A stretch of DNA of 64,000 nucleotides from Sipunculus nudus. Taxonomy: Eukaryota > Annelida > Sipuncula > Golfingiida > Sipunculidae. Below, one piece after another: positions 1 to 10,662 of the stretch. The stretch lies in assembly GCA_026874595.1 (NCBI GenBank), contig CM049317.1, forward strand, positions 62,907,118-62,971,117, written 5' to 3'. Below the pieces are notes generated by a model, which saw only the letters and a list, made by a program, of their open reading frames with translations, was not told where the DNA came from and did no database searches. Each line of letters opens with the position of its first letter. The stretch's first letter is position 1. The translations under genes were made by a program, and so were the position numbers.

Positions 1-60
1 ATTGAACGATATTGCCCTTACTTTTGATATTAATGACTAACCGGGACTGCTATGTAGCCA

Positions 61-78
61 GGGGACCCGTCTGTCCCC
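61..78. repeat. GC-rich inverted repeat in the monomer core (representative)
   Basis: GGGGAC, six bases, then GTCCCC: a perfect 6-bp stem with a 6-base loop. It is present in classes whose core reads GTCTGTCCCC (A, C, I, O, Q). It is absent from class B (GTCTGTACCC) and from CTCC and CACC classes. Confidence 0.75.
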
Positions 79-622
79 ATATGGGTCATATCAGTGTGTA
101 TTTTTAGGAAAATGCTGCATTTCTGTTGTGATTTTGCCGTAAGCAAAGAATAAGCAAAGCATCAGCAAAGTGTAAGCAAAGGGATTATGCTTTCATGATT
201 GCTTTTTGGCACCATTTTCTGAAGAAATAATGTATTTTTGGACTTTGGGGGGGTCTAATAATGTCAGAAATGGTAAAACACTGTAGGTAAATTGTGTTAA
301 AATTGGAAAATGAGTCCAAGAAATCAATAAATGACTTTTTTAAAAATAGCAGAATTATACATTATCGGTTTTGATTGAACGATATTGCCCTTACTTTTGA
401 TATTAATGTTCACTATCCGGGACTGCTGTGTAGCCAGGGGACCCGTCTGTCACCATATGGTTCTTATCAGTGTGTATTTATAGGAAAATGCTGCATTTCT
501 GTTGTGATTTTGCCGTAAGCAAAGAATTAGCAAAGCATCAGCAAGGTGTAAGCAAAGGGATTATGCCTTCATAATTGCTCTTTGGCACCATTTTCTGAAT
601 AAATAATGTATTTTTGGGCATT

Positions 623-634
623 GGGGGGGGGGGG
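623..634 (+). repeat. G-run, 12 G
   Basis: Class K. Equivalent runs are 11 G at 5139-5149 and 12 G at 9289-9300. Confidence 0.85.
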
Positions 635-753
635 TCTAATAATGTCAGAAATGGTGAAACACTGTAGGTAAATTGTGTTAAAATTGGAAAATGGGTCCAA
701 TAAATCAATAAATGACTTTTTAAAAATTGCAGAATTATACATTACCGGTTTTG

Positions 754-1881
754 ATTGAACAATATTGCCCTTATTTTTTATATTAATGGTCACTAACCGG
801 GACTGCTGTGTAGCCAGGGGACCCGTCTGTCTCCATATGGTTCATATCAGTGTGTATTTTTAGGAAAATGCTGCATTTCTGTTGTGAATTTGCCGTAAGC
901 AAAGAATAAGCAAAGCATCAGCAAAGTGTAAGCAAAGGGATTATGCCTTCATAATTGCTTTTTTTCACCATTTTCTGAAGAAATAATGTATTTTTGGACT
1001 TTGCGGGGGTCTTATAATGTCAGAAATGGTAAAACATTGTAGGTAAATTGTGTTAAAATTGGAGAATGGGTCAAAGAAATCAATAAATGACTTTTTTTTT
1101 AAAAATAGCAGAATTATACATTTCCGGTTTTGATTGAACGATATTGCCCTTACTTTTTAATATTAATGTTCACTAACCGGGACTGCTGTGTAGCCAGGGG
1201 ACCGTCTGTCTCCATATGGTTCATATCAGTGTGTATTTGTAGGAAAATGCTGCATTTCTGTTGTGATTTTGCCGTAAGCAAAGAATAAGCAAAGCATAAA
1301 AAAAAGTGTAGGCAAAGGGATTATGCCTGCATAATTACTTTTTCGCACCATTTTCTGAAGAAATAATGTATTTTTGGACTTTGCGGGGTCTAATAATGTC
1401 AGAAATGGTAAAACATTGTAGGTAAATTGTGTTAAAATTGGAGAATGGGTCAAAGAAATCAATAAATGACTTTTTTTAAAAATAGCAGAATTATACATTT
1501 CCGGTTTTGATTGAACAATATTGCCCTTACTTTTTAATATTAATGTTCACTAACCGGGACTGCTGTGTAGCCAGGGGACCGTCTGTCTCCATATGGTTCA
1601 TATCAGTGTGTATTTGTAGGAAAATGCTGCATTTCTGTTGTGATTTTGCCGTTAGCAAAGAATAAGCAAAGCATCAGCAAACTGTAAGCAAAGGGATTAT
1701 GCCTTCATAATTGCTTTTTTCACCATTTTCTGAAGAAATAATGTATTTTTGGACTTTGCGGGGGTCTTATGTCAGAAATGGTAAAACATTGTAGGTAAAT
1801 TGTGTTAAAATTGGAAAATGGGTCCAAGAAATCAATAAATGAATTTTTTAAAAATAGCAGAATTATACATTATCGGTTTTG
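754..1881 (+). repeat. 3-monomer unit F-G-H, copy 1 (1128 bp)
   Basis: Monomers start at 754, 1133 and 1510 (379, 377, 372 bp). Class F has GAACAATATT, GGTCACTAACC and GTGAATTTGCC. Class G has the core deletion GGGGACCGTCTG, TATTTGTAGG and an A8 tract (GCATAAAAAAAAGTGTAGG). Class H has GCCGTTAGC, CAAACTG and the shortened GGTCTTATG. The next 1128 bp repeat the same order with the same lengths, including the private variant TTTTTCGCACC in both G monomers. Confidence 0.92.
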
Positions 1882-3009
1882 ATTGAACGATATTGCCCTT
1901 ACTTTTGACATTAATGTTCACTAAACGGGACTGCTATGTAGCCAGGGGACCCGTCTGTCCCCATATGGGTCATATCAGTGTGTATTTTTAGGAAAATGCT
2001 GCATTTCTGTTGTGAATTTGCCGTAAGCAAAGAATAAGCAAAGCATCAGCAAAGTGTAAGCAAAGGGATTATGCCTTCATAATTGCTTTTTTTCACCATT
2101 TTCTGAAGAAATAATGTATTTTTGGACTTTGCGGGGGTCTTATAATGTCAGAAATGGTAAAACATTGTAGGTAAATTGTGTTAAAATTGGAGAATGGGTC
2201 AAAGAAATCAATAAATGACTTTTTTTTTAAAAATAGCAGAATTATACATTTCCGGTTTTGATTGAACGATATTGCCCTTACTTTTTAATATTAATGTTCA
2301 CTAACCGGGACTGCTGTGTAGCCAGGGGACCGTCTGTCTCCATATGGTTCATATCAGTGTGTATTTGTAGGAAAATGCTGCATTTCTGTTGTGATTTTGC
2401 CGTAAGCAAAGAATAAGCAAAGCATAAAAAAAAGTGTAGGCAAAGGGATTATGCCTGCATAATTACTTTTTCGCACCATTTTCTGAAGAAATAATGTATT
2501 TTTGGACTTTGCGGGGTCTAATAATGTCAGAAATGGTAAAACATTGTAGGTAAATTGTGTTAAAATTGGAGAATGGGTCAAAGAAATCAATAAATGACTT
2601 TTTTTAAAAATAGCAGAATTATACATTTCCGGTTTTGATTGAACAATATTGCCCTTACTTTTTAATATTAATGTTCACTAACCGGGACTGCTGTGTAGCC
2701 AGGGGACCGTCTGTCTCCATATGGTTCATATCAGTGTGTATTTGTAGGAAAATGCTGCATTTCTGTTGTGATTTTGCCGTTAGCAAAGAATAAGCAAAGC
2801 ATCAGCAAACTGTAAGCAAAGGGATTATGCCTTCATAATTGCTTTTTTCACCATTTTCTGAAGAAATAATGTATTTTTGGACTTTGCGGGGGTCTTATGT
2901 CAGAAATGGTAAAACATTGTAGGTAAATTGTGTTAAAATTGGAAAATGGGTCCAAGAAATCAATAAATGAATTTTTTAAAAATAGCAGAATTATACATTA
3001 TCGGTTTTG
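1882..3009 (+). repeat. 3-monomer unit I/F-G-H, copy 2 (1128 bp)
   Basis: Monomers start at 1882, 2261 and 2638 (379, 377, 372 bp), exactly 1128 bp after those of copy 1. The G and H monomers look identical to copy 1 by eye. The first monomer is a chimera: its opening (GACATTAATG, AAACGGG, GCTATGTAGCC, CCCCATATGGG) matches the monomer at 3010, while from about GTGAATTTGCC onward it matches the one at 754. The exchange point therefore lies in the shared stretch at about 1968-2014. Confidence 0.92.
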
Positions 3010-4516
3010 ATTGAACGATATTGCCCTTACTTTTGACATTAATGTTCACTAAACGGGACTGCTATGTAGCCAGGGGACCCGTCTGTCCCCATATGGGTCA
3101 TATCAGTGTGTATTTTTAGGAAAATGCTGCATTTCTGTTGTGATTTTGCCGTAAGCAAAGAATAAGCAAAGCATCAGCAAAGTGTAAGCAAAGGGATTAT
3201 GCTTTCATGATTGCTTTTTGGCACCATTTTCTGAAGAAATAATGTATTTTTGGACTTTGCGATGGTCTAATAATGTCATAAATGGTAAAACACTGTAAGT
3301 AAATTGTGTTAAAATTGGAAAATGGGTCCAAGAAATCAATAAATGACTTTTTTAAAAATAGCAGAATTATACATTATCGGTTTTGATCGAACGATATTGC
3401 CCTTACTTTTGATATTAATGTTCACTTTCCGGGACTGCTGTGTAGCCAGGGGACCCGTCTGTCACCATATGCTTCTTATCAGTGTGTATTTATTGGAAAA
3501 TGCTGCATTTCTGTTGTGATTTTGCCGTAAGCAAAGAATTAGCAAAGCATCAGCAAGGTGTAAGCAAAGGGATTATGCCTTCATAATTGCTCTTTGGCAC
3601 CATTTTCTGAATAAATAATGTATTTTTGGGCATGGGGGGGGGGTCTAATTATGTCAGAAATGGTGAAACACTGTAGGTAAATTGTGTTAAAATTGGAAAA
3701 TGGGTCCAATAAATCAATAAATGACTTTTTAAAAATTGCAGAATTATATATTACCGGTTTTGATTGAACAATATTGCCCTTATTTTTGATATTAATGGTC
3801 ACTAACCGGGACTGCTGTGTAGCCAGGGGACCCGTCTGTCTCCATATGGTTCATATCAGTGTGTATTTTTAGGAAAATGCTGCATTTCTGTTGTGAATTT
3901 GCCGTAAGCAAAGAATAAGCAAAGCATCAGCAAAGTGTAAGTAAAGGGATTATGCCTTCATAATTGCTTTTTTTCACCATTTTCTGAAGAAATAATATAT
4001 TTTTGGACTTTGCGGGGGTCTAATAATGTCAGAAATGGTAAAACATTGTAGGTAAATTGTGTTAAAATTGGAGAATGGGTCAAAGAAATCAATAGATGAC
4101 TTTTTTTAAAAATAGCAGAATTATACATTTCCGGTTTTGATTGAACGATATTGCCCTTACTTTTTAATATTAATGTTCACTATCCGGGACTGCTGTGTAG
4201 CCAGGGGACCCGTCTGTCACCATTTGGTTCTTATCAGTGTGTATTTTTAGGAAAATGCTGCATTTCTGTTGTGATTTTGCCGTAAGCAAAGAATTAGCAA
4301 AGCATCAGCAAAGTGTAAGCAAAGGGATTATGCTTTCATAGTTGATTTTTTTCACCATTTTCTGAAGAAATAATGTATTTTTGGACTTTGCGGGGGTCTA
4401 ATAATGTCAGAAATGGTAAAACACTGTAAGTAAATTGTGTTAAAATTGGAAAATGGGTCAAAGAAATCAATAAATGACTTTTTTAAAAATAGAAGAATTA
4501 TACATTTGCGGTTTTG
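3010..4516 (+). repeat. Four-monomer segment I-J-L'-M'
   Basis: Monomers start at 3010, 3386, 3763 and 4140. Class I has GACATTAATG and GCGATGGTC with ATAAATGG. Class J opens with ATCGAACG and has TTTCCGGG and a 10-G run at 3634-3643. L' has GAACAATATT and the private variant AATAGATGAC. M' has TTAATATTAATG with TATCCGGG and CACCATTTGG. J, L' and M' recur in the same order at 53180-54316, with AATAGATGAC preserved, about 49.8 kb away. Confidence 0.9.
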
Positions 4517-6397
4517 ATTGAACGATATTGCCCTTACTTTTGATATTAATGACTAACCGGGACTGCTATGTAGCCAGGGGACCCGTCTGTCCCCATATGG
4601 GTCATATCAGTGTGTATTTTTAGGAAAATGCTGCATTTCTGTTGTGATTTTGCCGTAAGCAAAGAATAAGCAAAGCATCAGCAAAGTGTAAGCAAAGGGA
4701 TTATGCTTTCATGATTGCTTTTTGGCACCATTTTCTGAAGAAATAATGTATTTTTGGACTTTGGGGGGGTCTAATAATGTCAGAAATGGTAAAACACTGT
4801 AGGTAAATTGTGTTAAAATTGGAAAATGAGTCCAAGAAATCAATAAATGACTTTTTTAAAAATAGCAGAATTATACATTATCGGTTTTGATTGAACGATA
4901 TTGCCCTTACTTTTGATATTAATGTTCACTATCCGGGACTGCTGTGTAGCCAGGGGACCCGTCTGTCACCATATGGTTCTTATCAGTGTGTATTTATAGG
5001 AAAATGCTGCATTTCTGTTGTGATTTTGCCGTAAGCAAAGAATTAGCAAAGCATCAGCAAGGTGTAAGCAAAGGGATTATGCCTTCATAATTGCTCTTTG
5101 GCACCATTTTCTGAATAAATAATGTATTTTTGGGCATTGGGGGGGGGGGTCTAATTATGTCAGAAATGGTGAAACACTGTAGGTAAATTGTGTTAAAATT
5201 GGAAAATGGGTCCAATAAATCAATAAATGACTTTTTAAAAATTGCAGAATTATACATTACCGGTTTTGATTGAACAATATTGCCCTTATTTTTGATATTA
5301 ATGGTCACTAACCGGGACTGCTGTGTAGCCAGGGGACCCGTCTGTCTCCATATGGTTCATACCAGTGTGTATTTTTAGGAAAATGCTGCATTTCTGTTGT
5401 GAATTTGCCGTAAGCAAAGAATAAGCAAAGGATCAGCAAAGTGTAAGTAAAGGGATTATGCCTTCATAATTGCTTTTTTTCACCATTTTCTGAAGAAATA
5501 ATGTATTTTTGGACTTTGCGGGGGTCTAATAATGTCAGAAATGGTAAAACATTGTAGGTAAATTGTGTTAAAATTGGAGAATGGGTCAAAGAAATCAATA
5601 AATGACTTTTTTTAAAAATAGCAGAATAATACATTTCCGGTTTTGATTGAACGATATTGCCCTTACTTTTGATATTAATGTTCACTATCCGGGACTGCTG
5701 TGTAGCCAGGGGACCCGTCTGTCACCATTTGGTTCTTATCAGTGTGTATTTTTAGGAAAATGCTGCATTTCTGTTGTGATTTTGCCGTAAGGAAAGAATT
5801 AGCAAAGCATCAGGAAAGTGTAAGCAAAGGGATTATGCTTTCATAGTTGATTTTTTTCACCATTTTCTGAAGAAATAATGTATTTTTGGACTTTGCGGGG
5901 GTCTAATAATGTCAGAAATGGTAAAACACTGTAGGTAAATTGTGTTAAAATTGGAAAATGGGTCCAAGAATTCAATAAATGACTTTTTTTTAAAATTGCA
6001 GAACTATACATTATCGGTTTTGATTGAACGATATTGCCCTTACTTTTGATATTAATGTTCACTTTCCGGGACTGCTGTGTAGCCAGGGGACCCGTCTGTC
6101 ACCATATGGTTCTTATCAGTGTGTATTTTTAGGAAAATGCTGCATTTCTGTTGTGATTTTGCCGTAAGCAAAGAATTAGCAAAGCATCAGCAAAGTGTAA
6201 GCAAAGGGATTATGCTTCATAGTTGCTTTTTTTCACCATTTTCTGAAGAAATCATGTATTTTCGGACTTTGCGGGGGTCTAATAATGTCAGAAATGGTAA
6301 AACATTGTAGGTAAATTGTGTTAAAATTGGAAAATGGGCCAAAGAAATCAATAAATGACTTTTTTAAAAATTGCAGAATTATACATTACCGGTTTTG

Positions 6398-6778
6398 ATT
6401 GAACAATATTGCCCTTACTTTTGATATTAATGTTCACTAACCGGGACTGCTGTGTAGCCAGGGGACCCGTCTGTCCCCATATGGGTCATATCAGTGTGTT
6501 TTTTTTTTTTTGGAAAATGCTGCATTTCTGTTATGATTTTGCGGTAAGCAAAGAATAAGCAGACCATAAGCAAAGTGTAAGCAAAGGGATTATGTCTTAA
6601 TAATTGCTTTTTGGCACCATTTTCTGAAAAAAATATTGTATTTTTGGGCTTTGCGGGGGTCTAATAATGTCAGAAATGGTGAAACACTGAAAGTAAATTG
6701 TGTTAAAATTGGAAAATGTGTCCAATAAATCAATAATGACTTTTTTAAAAATTGCAGAATTATACATTCGCGGTTTTG
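6398..6778 (+). repeat. Chimeric monomer O/P with 13-T run
   Basis: It opens as class O (GAACAATATT, CCCCATATGGG, T-run at 6499-6511) and switches within GGAAAATGCTGCATTTCTGTT to class P (TTTTGCGGTAAGC, GCAGACCATAAGC, GAAAAAAATATTG, CATTCGCGG). In the sister HOR copy these are two complete monomers at 10550 and 10930, so one monomer length was deleted by unequal exchange. Confidence 0.9.
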
Positions 6779-8661
6779 ATTGAACGATATTGCCCTTACT
6801 TTTGATATTAATGTTCACTGACCGGGACTGCTGTGTAGCTAGGGGACCCGTCTGTCCCCCCTTTGGGTCATATCAGTGTGTATTTTTAGGAAAATGCTGC
6901 ATTTCTGTTGTGATTTTGCCGTAAGCAAAGAATAAGCAAAGAATCAGCAAAGTGTAAGCAAAGGGATTATGCCTTCATAATTGCTTTTTTTTCTCCATTT
7001 TCTGAAGAAATAATGTATTTTTGGACTTTCCGGGGGTCTAATAATGTCAGAAATGGTAAAACATTGTAAGTTAATTGTGTCAAAATTGGAAAATGGGTCC
7101 AAGAAATCAATAAATGACTTTTTTAAAAATATAAGAATTATACATTTGCGGTTTTGATTGAACGATATTGCCCTTACTTTTGATATTAATGTTCACTAAC
7201 CGGGACTGCTGTGTAGCCAGGGGACCCGTCTGTACCCATATGGGTCATATCAGTGTGTATTTTTAGGAAAATGCTTCATTTCTGTTGTGATTTTGCCATA
7301 AGCAAAGAATAAGCAAAGCATCAGCAAAGTGTAAGCAAAGGGATTATGCCTTCATAGTTGCTTTTTTTCACCATTTTCTGAAGAAATAATGTATTTTTGG
7401 ACTTTGCGGAGGTATAATAATGTCAGAAATGGTAAAACATTGTAGGTTAATTGTGTTAAAATTGGAAAATGGGTTCAAGAAATCAATAAATGACTTTTTT
7501 AAAAATAGAAGAATTATATATTTGCGGTTTTGATTGAACGATATTGCCCTTACTTTTGATATTAATGTTCACTGACCGGGACTGCTGTGTAGCTAGGGGA
7601 CCCGTCTGTCCCCCCTTTGGGTCATATCAGTGTGTATTTTAAGGAAAATGCTGCATTTCTGTTGTGATTTTGCCGTAAGCAAAGAATAAGCAAAGAATCA
7701 GCAAAGTGTAAGCGAAGGGATTATGCCTTCATAATAGCTTTTTTTCTCCATTTTCTGAAGAAAACAATGTACTTTTGGACTTTGCGGGGGTCTAATAATG
7801 TCAGAAATGGTCAAACACTGTAGGTAAATTCTGTTAAAATTAGAAAATGGGTCCCAGGAATATATAAATGACTGTTTTAAGTAGCAGAATTTTACATTTG
7901 TGGTTTTGATTGAACGATATTGCCCTTACTTTCGATATTAATATTCACTAACCGGGACTGCAGTGTAGCCAGGGGACCCGTCTGTCTCCATATGGGTCAT
8001 ATCAGTGTGTATTTTTAGGAAAATGCTGCATTTCTGTTGTGATTTTGCCATAAGCATAGAATAAGCAAAGAATCAGCAAAGTGTAAGCAAAGGGATTATG
8101 CCTTCATAATTGCTTTTTTTTCTCCATTTTCTGAAGAAATAATGTATTTTTGGACTTTGCGGGGGTCTAATAATTTCAGAAATGGTAAAACATTGTAGGT
8201 AAATTGTTTCAAAATTGGAAAATGGGTCCAAGAAATCAATAAATGACTTTTTTAAAAATATAAGAATTATACATTTGCGGTTTTGATTGAACGATATTGC
8301 CCTTACTTTTGATATTAATGTTCACTAACCGGGACTGCTGTGTAGCCAGGGGACCCGTCTGTACCCATATGGGTCATATCAGTGTGTATTTTTAGGAAAA
8401 TGCTTCATTTCTGTTGTGATTTTGCCATAAGCAAAGAATAAGCAAAGAATCAGCAAAGTGTAAGCAAAGGGATTATGCCTTCATAGTTGCTTTTTTTCAC
8501 CATTTTCTGAAGAAATAATGTATTTTTGGACTTTGCGGAGGTATAATAATGTCAGAAATGGTAAAACATTGTAGGTTAATTGTGTTAAAATTGGAAAATG
8601 GGTTCAAGAAATCAATAAATGACTTTTTTAAAAATAGAAGAATTATATATTTGCGGTCTTT

Positions 8662-9039
8662 ATTGAACGATATTGCCCTTACTTTTGATATTAATGTTCA
8701 CTGACCGGGACTGCTGTGTAGCTAGGGGACCCGTCTTTCCCCCCTTTGGGTCATATCAGTGTGTATTTTAAGGAAAATGCTGCATTTCTGTTGTGATTTT
8801 GCCGTAAGCAAAGAATAAGCAAAGAATCAGCAAAGTGTAAGCAAAGGGATTATGCCTTCATAATTGCTTTTTTTCTCCATTTTCTGAAGAAAACAATGTA
8901 CTTTTGGACTTTGCGGGGGTCTAATAATGTCAGAAATGGTGAAACACTGTAGGTAAATTGTGTTAAAATTGGAAAATGAGTCCAAGAAATCAATAAATGA
9001 CTTTTTTAAAAATAGCAGAATTATACATTATCGGTTTTG
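8662..9039 (+). repeat. Chimeric monomer C/Q closing the 12-mer HOR
   Basis: The first two thirds are class C (CTGACCGGG, GTGTAGCTAGGGG, TATTTTAAGG, GAAAACAATG). From about GTCAGAAATGGTGAAACACTG onward it is class Q (AAATGAGTCCAAG, TAGCAGAATTATAC, ATTATCGG). The joint at about 8910-8960 marks where the end of one HOR copy was connected to the K monomer that starts the next. A similar C/Q joint is in 22599-22976. Confidence 0.88.
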
Positions 9040-10650
9040 ATTGAACGATATTGCCCTTACTTTTGATATTAATGTTCACTATCCGGGACTGCTGTGTAGC
9101 CAGGGGACCCGTCTGTCACCATATGGTTCTTATCAGTGTGTATTTATAGGAAAATGCTGCATTTCTGTTGTGATTTTGCCGTAAGCAAAGAATTAGCAAA
9201 GCATCAGCAAGGTGTAAGCAAAGGGATTATGCCTTCATAATTGCTCTTTGGCACCATTTTCTGAATAAATAATGTATTTTTGGGCATTGGGGGGGGGGGG
9301 TCTAATTATGTCAGAAATGGTGAAACACTGTAGGTAAATTGTTTTAAAATTGGAAAATGGGTCCAATAAATCAATAAATGACTTTTTAAAAATTGCAGAA
9401 TTATACATTACCGGTTTTGATTGAACAATATTGCCCTTATTTTTGATATTAATGGTCACTAACCGGGACTGCTGTGTAGCCAGGGGACCCGTCTGTCTCC
9501 ATATGGTTCATATCAGTGTGTATTTTTAGGAAAATGCTGCATTTCTGTTGTGAATTTGCCGTAAGCAAAGAATAAGCAAAGGATCAGCAAAGTGTAAGTA
9601 AAGGGATTATGCCTTCATAATTGCTTTTTTTCACCATTTTCTGAAGAAATAATGTATTTTTGGACTTTGCGGGGGTCTAATAATGTCAGAAATGGTAAAA
9701 CATTGTAGGTAAATTGTGTTAAAATTGGAGAATGGGTCAAAGAAATCAATAAATGACTTTTTTTAAAAATAGCAGAATAATACATTTCCGGTTTTGATTG
9801 AACGATATTGCCCTTACTTTTGATATTAATGTTCACTATCCGGGACTGCTGTGTAGCCAGGGGACCCGTCTGTCACCATTTGGTTCTTATCAGTGTGTAT
9901 TTTTAGGAAAATGCTGCATTTCTGTTGTGATTTTGCCGTAAGGAAAGAATTAGCAAAGCATCAGCAAAGTGTAAGCAAAGGGATTATGCTTTCATAGTTG
10001 ATTTTTTTCACCATTTTCTGAAGAAATAATGTATTTTTGGACTTTGCGGGGGTCTAATAATGCCAGAAATGGTAAAACACTGTAGGTAAATTGTGTTAAA
10101 ATTGGAAAATGGGTCCAAGAATTCAATAAATGACTTTTTTTAAAAATTGCAGAACTATACATTATCGGTTTTGATTGAACGATATTGCCCTTACTTTTGA
10201 TATTAATGTTCACTTTCCAGGACTGCTGTGTAGCCAGGGGACCCGTCTGTCACCATATGGTTCTTATCAGTGTGTATTTTTAGGAAAATGCTGCATTTCT
10301 GTTGTGATTTTGCCGTAAGCAAAGAATTAGCAAAGCATCAGCAAAGTGTAAGCAAAGGGATTATGCCTTCATAGTTGCTTTTTTTCACCATTTTCTGAAG
10401 AAATCATGTATTTTCGGACTTTGCGGGGGTCTAATAATGTCCGAAATGGTAAAACATTGTAGGTAAATTGTGTTAAAATTGGAAAATGGGCCAAAGAAAT
10501 CAATAAATGACTTTTTTAAAAATTGCAGAATTATACATTACCGGTTTTGATTGAACAATATTGCCCTTACTTTTGATATTAATGTTCACTAACCGGGACT
10601 GCTGTGTAGCCAGGGGACCCGTCTGTCCCCATATGGGTCATATCAGTGTG

Positions 10651-10662
10651 TTTTTTTTTTTT
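10651..10662 (+). repeat. T-run, 12 T, class O
   Basis: Replaces the usual GTATTTTTAGG after CAGTGTG. Class O copies have 13 T (6499-6511), 12 T here, 10 T (24208-24217), 11 T (28351-28361), 10 T (36633-36642) and 10 T (42659-42668). Confidence 0.85.

Larger units (their letters stand above)
1..753 (+). repeat. Left-edge dimer, classes Q-K
   Basis: Monomers start at 1 and 374. The first (class Q, 373 bp) lacks four bases after ATTAATG (reads AATGACTAACC instead of AATGTTCACTAACC) and has GCTATGTAGCC and CCCCATATGGG. The second (class K, 380 bp) has TATCCGGG, CACCATATGG, TATTTATAGG and a 12-G run at 623-634. The same Q-K pair, including the 4-bp deletion, recurs at 4517-5268. The array continues leftward beyond the window, because base 1 falls inside the monomer boundary motif. 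Confidence 0.9.
4517..9039 (+). repeat. 12-monomer HOR, copy 1 (Q-K-L-M-N-O/P-A-B-C-D-B-C/Q)
   Basis: Monomers start at 4517, 4890, 5269, 5646, 6023, 6398, 6779, 7157, 7533, 7909, 8286 and 8662. Landmarks: L has GGATCAGC and GTAAGTAAAGG; M has GTAAGGAAAGAATTAGC and AAGAATTCAATAAATG; N has AAATCATGTATTTTCGG and GGGCCAAAG; A and C have CTGACCGGG, GTGTAGCTAGGGG and CCCCTTTGGG; B has TACCCATATGGG, ATGCTTCATTTC and GCCATAAGC; D has TTTCGATATTAATATTCAC and ACTGCAGTG. Compared with copy 2 it has lost one monomer by fusing O and P (6398-6778). The last monomer (8662) is a C/Q chimera that closes the unit, so the block repeats from K at 9040. Confidence 0.9.

Noticed and set aside
1-380. Possible tRNA-derived origin: on the minus strand GTTCAATCA resembles a pol III B box and TGGCTACACAG an A box about 57 bp upstream
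   Set aside because: The A box has two mismatches, the B box lacks its final C, and no acceptor or T stem can be paired. It is not distinguishable from chance.
569-793. Recurrent minus-strand frames of 73-76 codons starting MTINIKNKG or MNINIKSKG in dozens of monomers, and 90-codon frames starting MYNSAIFKK
   Set aside because: They are the same repeat segment translated each time. Recurrence comes from the satellite, not from coding constraint. Single-base indels between classes change the frame and the ending freely, and monomer lengths of 376 and 377 do not preserve frame.
6119-6310. Plus-strand frames of 61-63 codons at 6119-6310 and 55027-55212
   Set aside because: Chance open frames in two monomers; sister monomers of the same class are interrupted by stops.
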